Positions 54,680 through 64,000 of a stretch of DNA of 64,000 nt are shown piece by piece. The stretch's first letter is position 1, and each line of letters starts with the position of its first letter. Origin of the DNA: Roridomyces roridus (Eukaryota; Basidiomycota; Agaricomycetes; Agaricales; Mycenaceae); assembly GCA_029378245.1 (NCBI GenBank), contig JARKIF010000002.1:3348001-3412000 (forward strand), in the 5' to 3' direction. The translations under genes and the position numbers were made by a program. Below the pieces are notes generated by a model. It had not been told where the DNA came from, did no database searches, and saw nothing but the letters and a program-made list of their open reading frames with translations.

Positions 54680-56325
54680 ATGCATCCTGCCCTCGCTGTC
54701 GCAGAACTCGTGGAACTCGTCTGCGAGAACCTAAAGGAACCCGAAGGCGATAACCTTTTCGGTTGCCTCGGGACCTTGGCGTCTCTCGCCGTTACTTCTC
54801 GGGCCTTCCAAGAGCCGGCCTTGGATGCTCTTTGGAGCTCACACTCCGGTATCCACAATATCATCAAGTGCCTTCCATCCCATCTTTGGGAGGTTCGAGC
54901 CGACACCCCTATATTGGCCTCCTTCACGCGTTTCACCGTGGTGCGTGGTTCGCTTACTTCGAAGTTCTCTTGTGAATGAGTCCTCAGCACATAATCGGGC
55001 CCATCGAGGCAGATGACTGGAATATAGCATTGTCCTACTCCCGCCGAATCAAGCGCTTGTTCGTGGGCATTCCCGACGGGGTGAGATTTCCGGACGTCAC
55101 CGTATTCGGAACCACGATCGCGACACTCCCCTCCTCCCAACGCCTTTGCCCCAACCTCCGATTCCTGGACTGGGGAGTCGAAGCAGAGACTCATCTACCG
55201 TACATGAATCTCTTCCTCAGTCCAAGAATCAAGGACATCAGCATTACGATTAGCCGCTTCGATATCCCGATTCCATCGGACCTCGCCCTTCAATCGGTCG
55301 AAAAACTGCGCGTACTCTGCCCGAACGCCGAGGGTTCCGAGGCGTATATCCTTTGTCGCTCGGCATGCGATATTATAGAGCAACTCGATCGAATCGAGCG
55401 CCTCTGTGTCCCCAATTTGGACGGAGAAGCACTCCAACATCTCTCGAGCCTTCAATCCCTGAAGGTGTTAAACCTCGACTACGGCAAGGTGCCATTTTTA
55501 TCGAATGGCGAGACGCCTCTCTGCCCCGGCTTTTCCGCCCTTCGCCGGGTGCACTTCAGCCGCGCGCTGCCTGACTTTGTCGTCAACTTCCTCAAATTGC
55601 AGTCATCTGGCTGTGTCATCACCGAGTTCATCACTTCGCTTGTGCCTGGCCACACCGAGGAAGAAGAGAGGATGTGGACCGTATTTGCCGCCATGAACAC
55701 CCACCTCCCTTCCACATCTCTCAAGAAAGTCGTGGTGTCTATGGCCACGGAGAGGTTGCCGGGGTCTTCCTACGTATATATGCCGCTCCACGTTGGAAAC
55801 ATCAACGACCTCATCCCACTCTTTTCTTTCCACAACCTCACCACGGCTCACCTCACCCTCCCAGTTGTATCACAGATCGACGATGCCATGGCCATAGACA
55901 TGGCCGTTTCATGGCCAAAACTCAAAGAACTCGTGCTGATGGAGCCCAGCGTCCCCCGCAACATGATCCGCCGACAGCCTCCGCCTCCTCGGATGACGCT
56001 GAACGCCCTGCTCGCCTTTGCGACGCATTGTCGGGATCTTGAACGTCTCGCCCTCCAGGTCGATGGGGCCGCACCCATTTCGGCTCCTATCGACAACCAT
56101 TTCCCCGAACCGCAACTCGCTCTTCGCAAGTTCCATGTAGGTTTGTCGCGGATCGGTAGCGATGTAGATTCGGTGGCCCAGCTCTTGGGGCGGCTGTTTT
56201 CGAAGCTAAGCAGCATCCAATTCACCGGAGATGGGTTCGGTTTGGGAGCCAGCGAGGATGCGTGGATGAGTCGTGCTGGTTGGAAGACGGTTCAAAAGTT
56301 GTTGTGGGAGAGAAAGCATGTGTGA
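54680..56325 (+). CDS. F-box/LRR-type protein, intact (532 aa)
   Basis: Exons 54680-54940 and 54988-56325 (intron 47 nt, GTGCGT..CCTCAG). Exon 1 has MHPALAVAELVELVCENL and LAVTSRAFQEPALDALW (F-box-like). Exon 2 begins HIIGPIEADDWNIALSYSRRIK and has LRR-like strands (IEQLDRIERLCVPNLDG, LQSLKVLNLDYG, LKELVLMEPS). The intron position is shared by the whole clan. It forms a sub-group with the genes at 57.3 and 59.5 kb. Presumed SCF adaptor, by family. Confidence 0.85.
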
Positions 56326-57276
56326 GCATCATCCCGGAGCAGACCGCGTTGTACTCTGTATGTACTTGAATTCGTCTTTCTTTCGGATGTTGGTTGAACA
56401 TTGAACATTGAACATCGAGTCCCTTTTTACGAGCAGCTCATTCCCTGATGTTGAATTCGACAACTGATCAAATACAGGAAGCTGGGGGGCTTGAGCTCGC
56501 AAGCCCCCGTATATATACTAAATCTAATGCTGCGCCGCAGTGCTGCGCAGACTCCGGCGCAGCCGTAGAAGAAGAATCCGCGGTGTCCCAAATATTCCCC
56601 ATCCCGTGGTTTCTCCGTGCACACAGCGGGCCTATTCCCAACACCTGATGTGCTGTGTTCAACCAATAATTTTTACCAGTTGATGAGATCAGCTTGCACC
56701 CGCTAATTGTCTTTCAAGGCCGACACCGGTGTAGAAAGGAGGAGAGAAATGAATCTCGAACACCAGACCGACACCGCTCGAGTTCGATTTGAACGAACGC
56801 GACCCAATTGGAACAAGGCTCAACGGGGCCATACAGTATGCCGAGCTCTTGGTGCTACTACCAGCTCCTCCGCTTGAACTCGGAGGCGTGCGTACGGTTC
56901 TCCAAAAATCAACCTCAGAGCAAACCCCTGCGGACCCGAGGGCGGAATCTCAAATTCAGAGAGTGGATCCAAATGGGGGGTTGCGATTTCAAAACTTAGC
57001 GCCATCCAATCTTGCACGAGATCTTTTCACATTCCGTTTGTTCGCTGAAAATCGGATTCAAGGTTTCGAAAAAACGACTTGAATGCGAAGTTCGGGTTTG
57101 ATCTGATCATGAGGATCACCATCAGTTTGATTTCCACTTCTTCTTCCTTCCATCGTGCATCTCAAAGGACTCACGTCGCCATAGGAGGCCTTTCTGAGCC
57201 ACGTGACGGACTGGCCTTTCGATCGCACGATCACCGATCTTGATTCTTGTCTTGTCTTGCCTTGTCTTTCTCCTCC
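56326..57276. other. Intergenic with one tRNA-like relic
   Basis: No gene seen. A T-arm relic (CGAGTTCGATTTGAACGAACG) lies near 56778. Short self-complementary stretches occur near 56.52-56.58 kb (GCGCCGCAGTGCTGCGC). Confidence 0.35.
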
Positions 57277-58993
57277 ATGCATCCCGTCCTCACCACTGCA
57301 GAACTCGTGGAACTCGTCTGCGAGAAGCTCAATGAACCCGACCCCCGTCCTAGATTCGTTGGTACCAGCGCCTCGGAGGGGACCTTGGCCTCTCTCGCCG
57401 TTACTTGTCGGGCCTTCCGAGAGCCTGCCTTGGATGCTCTTTGGAAGATGCAGCGGGGGATTCAGAATGTCATCAAGTGCCTTCCATCTCATCTTTGGGA
57501 GCTCCGGGAGGATGCCTTGAATATGGACGCTGACCAGGAATTCGAATGGACTGGTGAGAACCCCCACCGGCGGCCATTGGTTCGTCGTACCTTCCCCGAA
57601 GTCTTCTGACACTGAATTATTATTTTTGCAGCATATAATCGGTACCATACAGCCAGGGGACTGGGCTGTGCCGCTGTCCTACTCCCGCCGAATCAAGACC
57701 TTGTTCCTCTGCAGTCCATTGCCTGCCGAGATGCACGTTTTGGATACCACCCTGTTCGAAGCCATCGCCTCGACCCTCCCCTCCCCGCTCTTTTGCCCCA
57801 ATCTTCGATCCTTGCATTGGGGAATGGACGATGAAGAGGACCTTCTACCGTACTTGAATCTATTTCTTGGTCCCCGGATCGAGTTTGTCAATTTTAACAT
57901 TGGCACTCCTACTTTCAACGATATCCCCATTCCATCGGGTCTCGCCCTTCAATCGCTCAAGAGGCTCCACGCACCCTGTAATTTCAAGTTGGCCGGATCT
58001 GCGGCCGAGGATGCTGTTCTGCTATGCCGCCCAGCCTGCGAGCTCATCAAGCAGCTTGACCAAATCGAGGTCCTGTCGCTCCCCAATGTGAATCGAGAAG
58101 CGCTGGAACGCCTCTCGCGTTTTCCTTCCCTCAAGGCTCTGAACCTTGCATATGCGAGACCGGAAGTCCTGGGTCCTGCTTCCGATGGCGGCACGCATCC
58201 ATCTCCTGGATTTCCCGCCCTGCGCAGTGTGCGTTTGGAAGCTGCACTGCCCGATTTTATCCTCGAATTCCTCCAATTACAGTCCTCGGACTGCGGCATC
58301 GCCGACCTTTACGTGGAATTTGCAGGCGGCATACCACAAGGAAGAAATGTGTCGGTCGTGTCCGACGCGATCAACGCACGACTGTCGTCCACCTCCCTCA
58401 AACGCCTGTCGCTGTCCATGACCGTGCACGGGAGACCCCGGCCGTCAATCCACGATCTGGGTGGGGATATCAACGACCTCATCCCCCTCTTCTCCTTCCA
58501 CGCCCTGGTCAAGGTTCATCTCAGCCTCCCAGTCGTGGCGCATATGGACGATGCCATGATAGCGGACGTTGCAAGGTCGTGGCCGAAGCTCACAGAGCTT
58601 GAACTGGCGGATCCCGACCATAACATATGTCTCCGCCCAATTCCGAGGCAACCTCCCCGGATGACACTGAAAGCCCTCGTCGCTTTCGCGGCGCATTGTC
58701 GAGATCTCGAAAGCCTGACCCTTTACATTGACGCTGCCGCCGACATCCCGCTTGCGTCCGACGGCGAGTTCCCCAAAGCGCAGCTAGCGCTCCGCACGTT
58801 GGATGTAGGTATGTCGCCAATTGGGAAGGAGTTCGAGTCGGTGGCCAAGTTCTTGGGGCGGTTGTTCCCGCGCCTCGAAAAGATCGAGCCGGATGTACGG
58901 GTGAAGATCGGTTGGGATAAGAGCGTGGCAGGGCGGACGACGGAGGCGCGGTGGAAGTCGATTCAGAGGTTGCTGCAGGAGGGAAGTGAGTAA
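57277..58993 (+). CDS. F-box/LRR-type protein, intact (554 aa)
   Basis: Exons 57277-57579 and 57632-58993. The donor nearest the family position (GGTGAG at about 57553) gives the wrong phase, while GTTCGT at 57580 joins PHRRPL to HIIGTIQPGDWAVPLSYSRR in frame with a 52-nt intron. Exon 1 has MHPVLTTAELVELVCEKL and LAVTCRAFREPALDALW. Exon 2 carries LRR-like strands (LDQIEVLSLPNVNREA, LVKVHLSLPVVAHMDDAM). The exon junction should be confirmed by RNA because the donor has shifted. Confidence 0.8.
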
Positions 58994-59460
58994 GTGCGCA
59001 GTTCCTCGCGTGGATTTGCTTCTTGTTTTACATAAATGGGGTATCTGTGAGTTTATTTTCCACCCTGGCGCTGGCGTAGAAACAAGAAAAAAAATGACGC
59101 TGCTCCTTTCGCATGGGGGTTCGAGTTGAACGAACAACATCGGATAGTCGTACATTCCAAGGAGCGAGACGACTGGCAACGAAGCTGGCTTCTGTGCTTT
59201 GCGAGTCTTCCGCTTCAACCTGAGCGCCAACCAGAGCTCAGTTCATCATCATTAAAGTCAGATCAAACCCAGATGGCGGAATCCAAACTTCGGAGTCTCG
59301 GTCCAAATCGGATTTCAAAACCAGGTACTGACCACTTTATCTCTCTATCTATCGCCGAAGATTCAATTCAATTCTTGTCCGAGTCGTCGCTACACAGGTT
59401 TCTCTTGATGGGATCTATCAGGTTTGATTCTCCTTTCTTCTCTTGTTCTTCTCCCCCATC
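58994..59460. other. Intergenic with one tRNA-like relic
   Basis: No gene seen. A T-arm relic (GGGTTCGAGTTGAACGAAC) lies near 59116. C/T-rich sequence precedes the next F-box copy. Confidence 0.35.
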
Positions 59461-60964
59461 ATGCATCCCGCCCTCACCGTTACAGAGCTCGTAGACCTCG
59501 TTTTCGAGAAGCTAAATGAGCCCAAGATCGGCGAGTTTGCCGGTAGTAACGAGGGACATTTGCCTCTCTCGCCGTGACTTGTCAGGCCTTCCGAGAGCCG
59601 GCCTTCGATACTCTGTGGCGCATCCAGCTCGGATCGACAATATTATAAAGTGCCTCCCATCTCATCTCTGGGAGATTCGGTCGGACGGCTATCCAATGAG
59701 AGGTGCCAAGTCGTCCTCATTGGTACGTATAAGTCTACTCCTCCATGTTGTCCTGGAACTGAGGTTCTCAGCACATAATCGGACCCTTCCAGCCAGCAGA
59801 CTGGACCATACCATTGTCATACTCCCGCCGAATCAAGCTTTTGTTCATGATGGAGTCTTTCACTGATCTCAGGTCCCCGGATCGCGCCATGTTCGAGGCC
59901 ATTGCTTCGAGCATCCCCTCCCAACTCCTTTGTCCTAACCTCCGACGCCTAGACTGGGGATCCCAAGCAGAGGTTCATCTACCGTACATGAATCTCTTCC
60001 TCAGCCCGAGAGTCAAGGACATCACCCTTGCCATTAGCGACTATGGCCTCATTCCATCCAATCTCAACCTCCAATCGCTCAAAGAACTCCGGCTGCTCGA
60101 GAAGCCCTCGAACACTTGTCGCGGCTTCCCTCCCTCCAGGGCATAACGGTGGAAAATGGCAGAGTGGAATTTCTCGAATCTGCGACGGCTAGCGAGGCGC
60201 ATCAATATAACCTGTTTCCCGCCCTTCAGCGGGTCCATTTGGAATATGCACACGCCGACTTTATTGTCGAATTCCTTAAATTTCAGTCGCCGGGCTGTCT
60301 CATCACGACCTTCAGGGCCACAGTCAAGAACGAGAGACAAGGAGGAAGAAATGTGTCGGCTGTAACAGCCGCGATGAGTGCCCGACTGTCTTCCTCCTCC
60401 CTCAAACACCTGTCGTTGTATACGGAGCCTCCATCATTCCACGATGAGGAATGTCAGCGACCTCATCCCCCTCTTATCCTTCTGCAACCTGGTCCGGGTT
60501 CATCTCACCCTCTCAATCTTCACGCGGATTGACGATGCAATGGTGGTGGACATTGCAACTTCGTGGCGGAGACTCCAAGAACTTTTATTGAAGGAGCCCA
60601 GCCGCGCCTTCGACATACGCCCTTCGCGGCCTCTACCTCCTCGGATGACGCTGAACGCTTTTCTCGCTTTTGCAACTTATTGTCGGGATCTTGAATGCCT
60701 CACCCTTCAGCTCAATGGGGCCGCGGCCGTTGTCAATCACGATTTCCCTGAACCGCAACTCGCGCTTCGCAAGGTTCATGTATGGTCGTCGCCGATTAGG
60801 AATGACTTGGATTCGGTAGCCGAATTCTTGGGGAGGCTGTTCCCGGCTAGGAGATTGAATTTGTCGGAGATAGGATCGGCTGGAAAATGTATCCGGCTGC
60901 GCGGGCGACTGAGGCGCGTTGGAACAAGGTTCAAGAAATGCTGCGGGAGGGGGAGCGTGTGTGA
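59461..60964 (+). pseudogene. F-box/LRR-type gene with several frameshifts
   Basis: ATG 59461 (MHPALTVTELVDLVFEKLNEP). Exon 1 shifts frame near 59545 (before TFASLAVTCQAFREPAF) and again near 59633 (LG-STIL-stop instead of GIDNIIKCLPSHLW). Exon 2 begins about 59773 (HIIGPFQPADWTIPLSYSRRIK), loses a block after LKELRLLEK near 60.10 kb, continues in another frame (LFPALQRVHLEYAHADFIVEF), and shifts again near 60.45 kb (NVSDLIPLLSFCNLVRVHL). The true C-terminus (..VQEMLREGERV-stop) is in yet another frame. At least four lesions, so clearly a pseudogene, although still well aligned to the 54680 gene. Confidence 0.85.
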
Positions 60965-63760
60965 GCATCGTTTGGCATCGTGTTGACTTCGTTGTATCTA
61001 TGTTGATTCAAATTCAATTTATGTACTTGGTCTTGCGTTATCTACGGCTGTATTCATTTTCAAGCAGCGGGAGTCTTCATCCACCGACGACAAACGGCGC
61101 TCGAGCTGAGGCGCCCTTGGACTTCCGTTTTTCCCGGATTCCCGGCGCTTGCATTCTACTGGCATTTGGCGCGCGTCTCGGGGATGCATGTCTATTCTGT
61201 CCTCCGGTGACCTCGCAAAATGGGCTCCATAATGATGCAAGCAGAGTTATTCCAACACTTTCGTTCAACTTGTCATGCTGCAGTCCGCGTCGGGAGATCT
61301 CAAGCCAGCGATCTGTTCTGAGAAAGGCGCCCAATCAAACTCCGAATTCTGCTCCGTTGTTTTCCGTTCCCGCTGCCAGTTGACTGCGTCCCGGAATATA
61401 CAGCCTTCAACTTGTTCGGATCTTCTTCCGCTGATCGTCGAGCGCTCCCGTTTGCGCCCTGAGAAATTTCAACAGCCTTTCATACCAAATACGTACAGAT
61501 CGCCCGCCGCAGCAGTCTGATCTTCAACTGAGTTCGAGGTTCAATCTCGGCGTGATATCTCTGGGACTTGGCCGGCGTTAGAGGGGTCTTGTCACTCTAG
61601 TCCAGCTGCGGACGAGAAATGGGGACCAGGCGGTCTTCCGAACGGACTGCCGAGTGTACGCACGTCGCACACTGCACACCGCCTTGTCCACTTAGTCTCG
61701 GGATCAGACTCATATACAACTGACGATGTAAACATGTACTAGTAGCTGTATTGTCCACTAGTAGTACCCGATCTCCGTTCCACCGGTCCACTACTAGGAC
61801 TGCGCGTCCGACGCGTCGTGGCTGCTCATCTCCACACAAGCTGTGTGCCTTTTGTTCGTGTTCAAAATTAACTATTTGTCCTAATTACTTTCCACCGCCA
61901 CCTATTACAGCTCTTTGCATAATTGATGACAGTGTGCAAAAAAAGAAAACAAATCACAACATTCAAGGAAATCAGTCCTTTTTGCCATTTCCCGCTCCCC
62001 ACATGCTTTCTGTACTCTACTGTAGTAATAGGTATTGCGTACTGGCCCCTATCTGTCATCCAGTGGGCTGAAACGGCCGAAATCGGCTTCGCACAGCCCA
62101 TGTCGGACCGATGTAGCGAGATCAGCACGGAAGCAAAAGCCATGCTTCTTTTCCCTTGCCACGTCTCAACTCCTCGCCCTTGCTCGCCCATCCCTCGCCC
62201 ATCCCGCGCCATCGACACGAGTCCTTCACTCGCCTACACGCCTCACTCTCCAATGGACCGTCGCTGTACTCGGGAGCTGCGGATCGGAACCGATCGACAG
62301 TCTGGCCAACACCACCGCATCTAATGGGTCGCGCGCTACCCCATATTGCCCGTCTTTCGCGACCTCCATCCTCCATCGACGCGCGCTGCACCCGACAAGG
62401 TCCGTCGATACCCTACGGCGTCACTCGCTGGGAGCGCTCGGCATGGCTCTTCGCTGTTCCGTCGGGATACAGAGCGGCTGCAAGCGGCAAGCGGAGGTTG
62501 GGAAGGACAGAGAACCGGGGAATCGGGATCTGGGAGCTAGCGTGTCGGGCGGGTCCGGAGGAGGGAGGTGGGAGGAACGATGAGAGGGCATTCAGCCATG
62601 CGGTCACAGGTGCTCAATCGAACTCGTTCTTTCTTGTTCTCGCGTACCCCTTTTATCTATGATTTGTCTTTCATTCCTGTGGTGGAGAATGCAGTCTTTG
62701 GAGTATTTGGGTAGGACATGTCTATTCACCAACGAGGGCGCCGCAACGATGAACAGAACCTGCGCGGCAAGTGTATACGATGGAAACTGAAGAAACTTTC
62801 CGTTGTGAGCCGTCTAAGCACAGATTGGCGTCGTTCAAGCCGCGTTTCCGAGGGCCTTCTACCAGTAATGGTGCCTGCTATTACTACAGTGGCTAAAGTC
62901 CGCGAGGAGGCTCGCAAAGGAGCAAAAGGACCGATTTCCTCAAATGTTGTGGAATGTTTTTTTTTTTGCTCACTGTCATCAATTTTGCAAACAGCTGTAA
63001 TACTTCCAAGCTCAACACCTGTAGCTCAACATCAAATTATATTACACTACGACCATCCCTTTTCCGACCTCGATTCCCAAGACGACCCTGTTGTTGGAAT
63101 CTATGCAACCAGACTAGAAGACGATGGATATTGCAAGTTCCCTCTGCTCTTAAGTATGGAGGCCTGGAGCACCGCGCTTTGAAACGCGATGATAATCCAT
63201 GATAGCCGCTGTCAACGAGCATTCCGAAGTAGGACCCCGTAACCACCGGCATATTCTGCCGTATTCGAACAGTGATTTGACAATAGGTCAGTTGATTTAC
63301 GGACGTGCCGACTCTCCAAACATGTTATGATGACATTTTCGGATTTCCACTCGGACTGCAAGCTTCAAGTTTTGGAACTCCATGCAATATGACTGGTGTG
63401 CGCGACTGCTTGAATAGTCCATGCCCTCATATTCTTCCTCAAGCTCGTTGGAGTGCATCCCAGGATCTCCTCGAGATATTGAACAAGCCATCCATCCGAC
63501 TACATGCTTGTGAGCATGTTGAATCCACGGTAGTCTCTTGCAACCAGACGCTATATAGTATTAACTCGTACCTCGTTACAGTCAAAGCCCTCAGGATGAA
63601 GTTGGTGCGTGTCTTCCCTCCCTTCAAGTTGTATCCTCCGTCTGACAGGCTGCGACGATCTCTAGCTGCACTCGCCCTTTGCAATCCCTCTGACTATCAC
63701 CGGCGTCATTACCTATCGTGCGTTGTTAGGCATTCCGGCGGCACAACTCTAACCTTCCCC
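60965..63760. other. Intergenic, unassigned; contains an inverted pair
   Basis: No gene recognised; the open frames are short, overlapping and compositionally biased (C/T-rich 62.13-62.55 kb). An inverted pair of about 80 bp (61904-61985 and 62922-63002) shares CACTGTCATCAATT, TTGCAAA and a poly-T/A run. Confidence 0.4.
61904..63002. repeat. Long-range inverted repeat, about 80-bp arms
   Basis: The left arm (61904-61985) read in reverse matches the right arm (62922-63002) at most positions: GGACTGATTTCCTTGAATG versus GGACCGATTTCCTCAAATG, a poly-T run, CACACTGTCATCAATT versus CTCACTGTCATCAATT, and AGCTGTAAT. It may be the ends of a decayed DNA element; no target duplication was found. Confidence 0.4.
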
Positions 63761-64000
63761 AGGCGCCGTTCCTCTCCCGTTTGCCATGCTTATCCAGCTC
63801 AAGGCTTTGGCGAGCTCAAGGACAACGCGGAGATTGTGTATTCTAGACAGTGCAGCCTTGGTGCGTTGCTGCGCCCTTTTTGACCTAGTAACTAATGATC
63901 CTGCCCCGCAGTGTCCGCCTTCCTCACCCAGTTCTTGACGGAGTTCCTCGGGGTGCGTGTCCCGCCCACCCCCCTTTCTCTCGCTCATTCCGCTCTAGGC
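63761..64000 (+). CDS. Possible 5' exons of a gene running off the right edge
   Basis: A GTGCGT..CCGCAG intron (about 63859-63911) joins GFGELKDNAEIVYSRQCSL to VSAFLTQFLTEFLG, after which another GTGCGT donor (about 63953) follows. Two good donors and a coherent joined peptide suggest a real gene. The start is not resolved; the open frame reaches back to 63305, but the sequence before about 63780 is less protein-like. Family not recognised. Confidence 0.35.

Noticed and set aside
59461..60964. Rescuing the last F-box copy with extra short introns
   Set aside because: The frame changes fall in conserved blocks without splice signals, and one block is deleted.
61520..61560. T-arm-like GAGGTTCAATCTCGG
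   Set aside because: No matching acceptor or D-arm nearby.
1..64000. CRISPR arrays, operons, ribosome-binding sites, prophage, rRNA genes
   Set aside because: None seen; intron-rich genes and eukaryotic mobile elements make prokaryotic features implausible.

Overview
The window looks like nuclear DNA of a filamentous basidiomycete (Agaricomycete). The signs are many 47-65 nt introns with GTRCGT/GTRNGT donors, F-box/LRR gene families, a Zn2Cys6 regulator family, a cAMP-receptor-like GPCR, an etherase-like GST, and Ty1/copia, Mutator, hAT and CACTA-type mobile elements. A Rhizoctonia/Ceratobasidium-type genome would fit, but that is inference from family content only.

Layout. 0-2 kb: 3' part of an F-box/LRR gene. 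2.6-4.9 kb: intact Zn2Cys6 transcription factor (TF1). 9.7-10.8 kb: separate F-box gene. 11.7-18.9 kb: three F-box/LRR paralogues, one inverted, with a complete hAT-type element at 14.0-14.9 kb. 20.9-24.1 kb: second regulator (TF2), broken by a CACTA-like insertion inside its zinc cluster and by a nonsense codon. 25.7-26.3 kb: deleted F-box relic. 26.8-28.6 kb: seven-TM GPCR. 28.9-34.3 kb: tRNA-like repeats, a single-pass membrane protein, decayed membrane-protein copies and a small hypothetical gene. 34.3-39.4 kb: full-length copia element with matching LTRs. 41.0-44.3 kb: F-box gene and GST gene. 45.3-49.9 kb: full-length Mutator-like transposon with an intact 1,020-aa transposase. 50.1 kb: 68-bp MITE sharing its ends. 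51.3-52.6 kb: 3'-truncated third regulator (TF3). 53.1-61.0 kb: four more F-box/LRR copies, two intact. 61-64 kb: mostly unassigned, with a possible gene start at the right edge.

Three things organise the window. First, two multigene families (F-box/LRR and Zn2Cys6) are going through birth and death, with intact, frameshifted, deleted and transposon-broken copies side by side. Second, more than 20 short tRNA-like repeats occur in head-to-tail clusters. They share an acceptor-like stem, a D-like hairpin, a third stem whose two sides change together between copies, and an exact T-arm; there is no recognisable anticodon arm. Third, the copia, Mutator, hAT and MITE insertions all lie in or within about 100 bp of these tRNA-like repeats.

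Coordinates of multi-exon genes were worked out by hand from splice signals, reading-frame continuity and comparison between paralogues inside the window.
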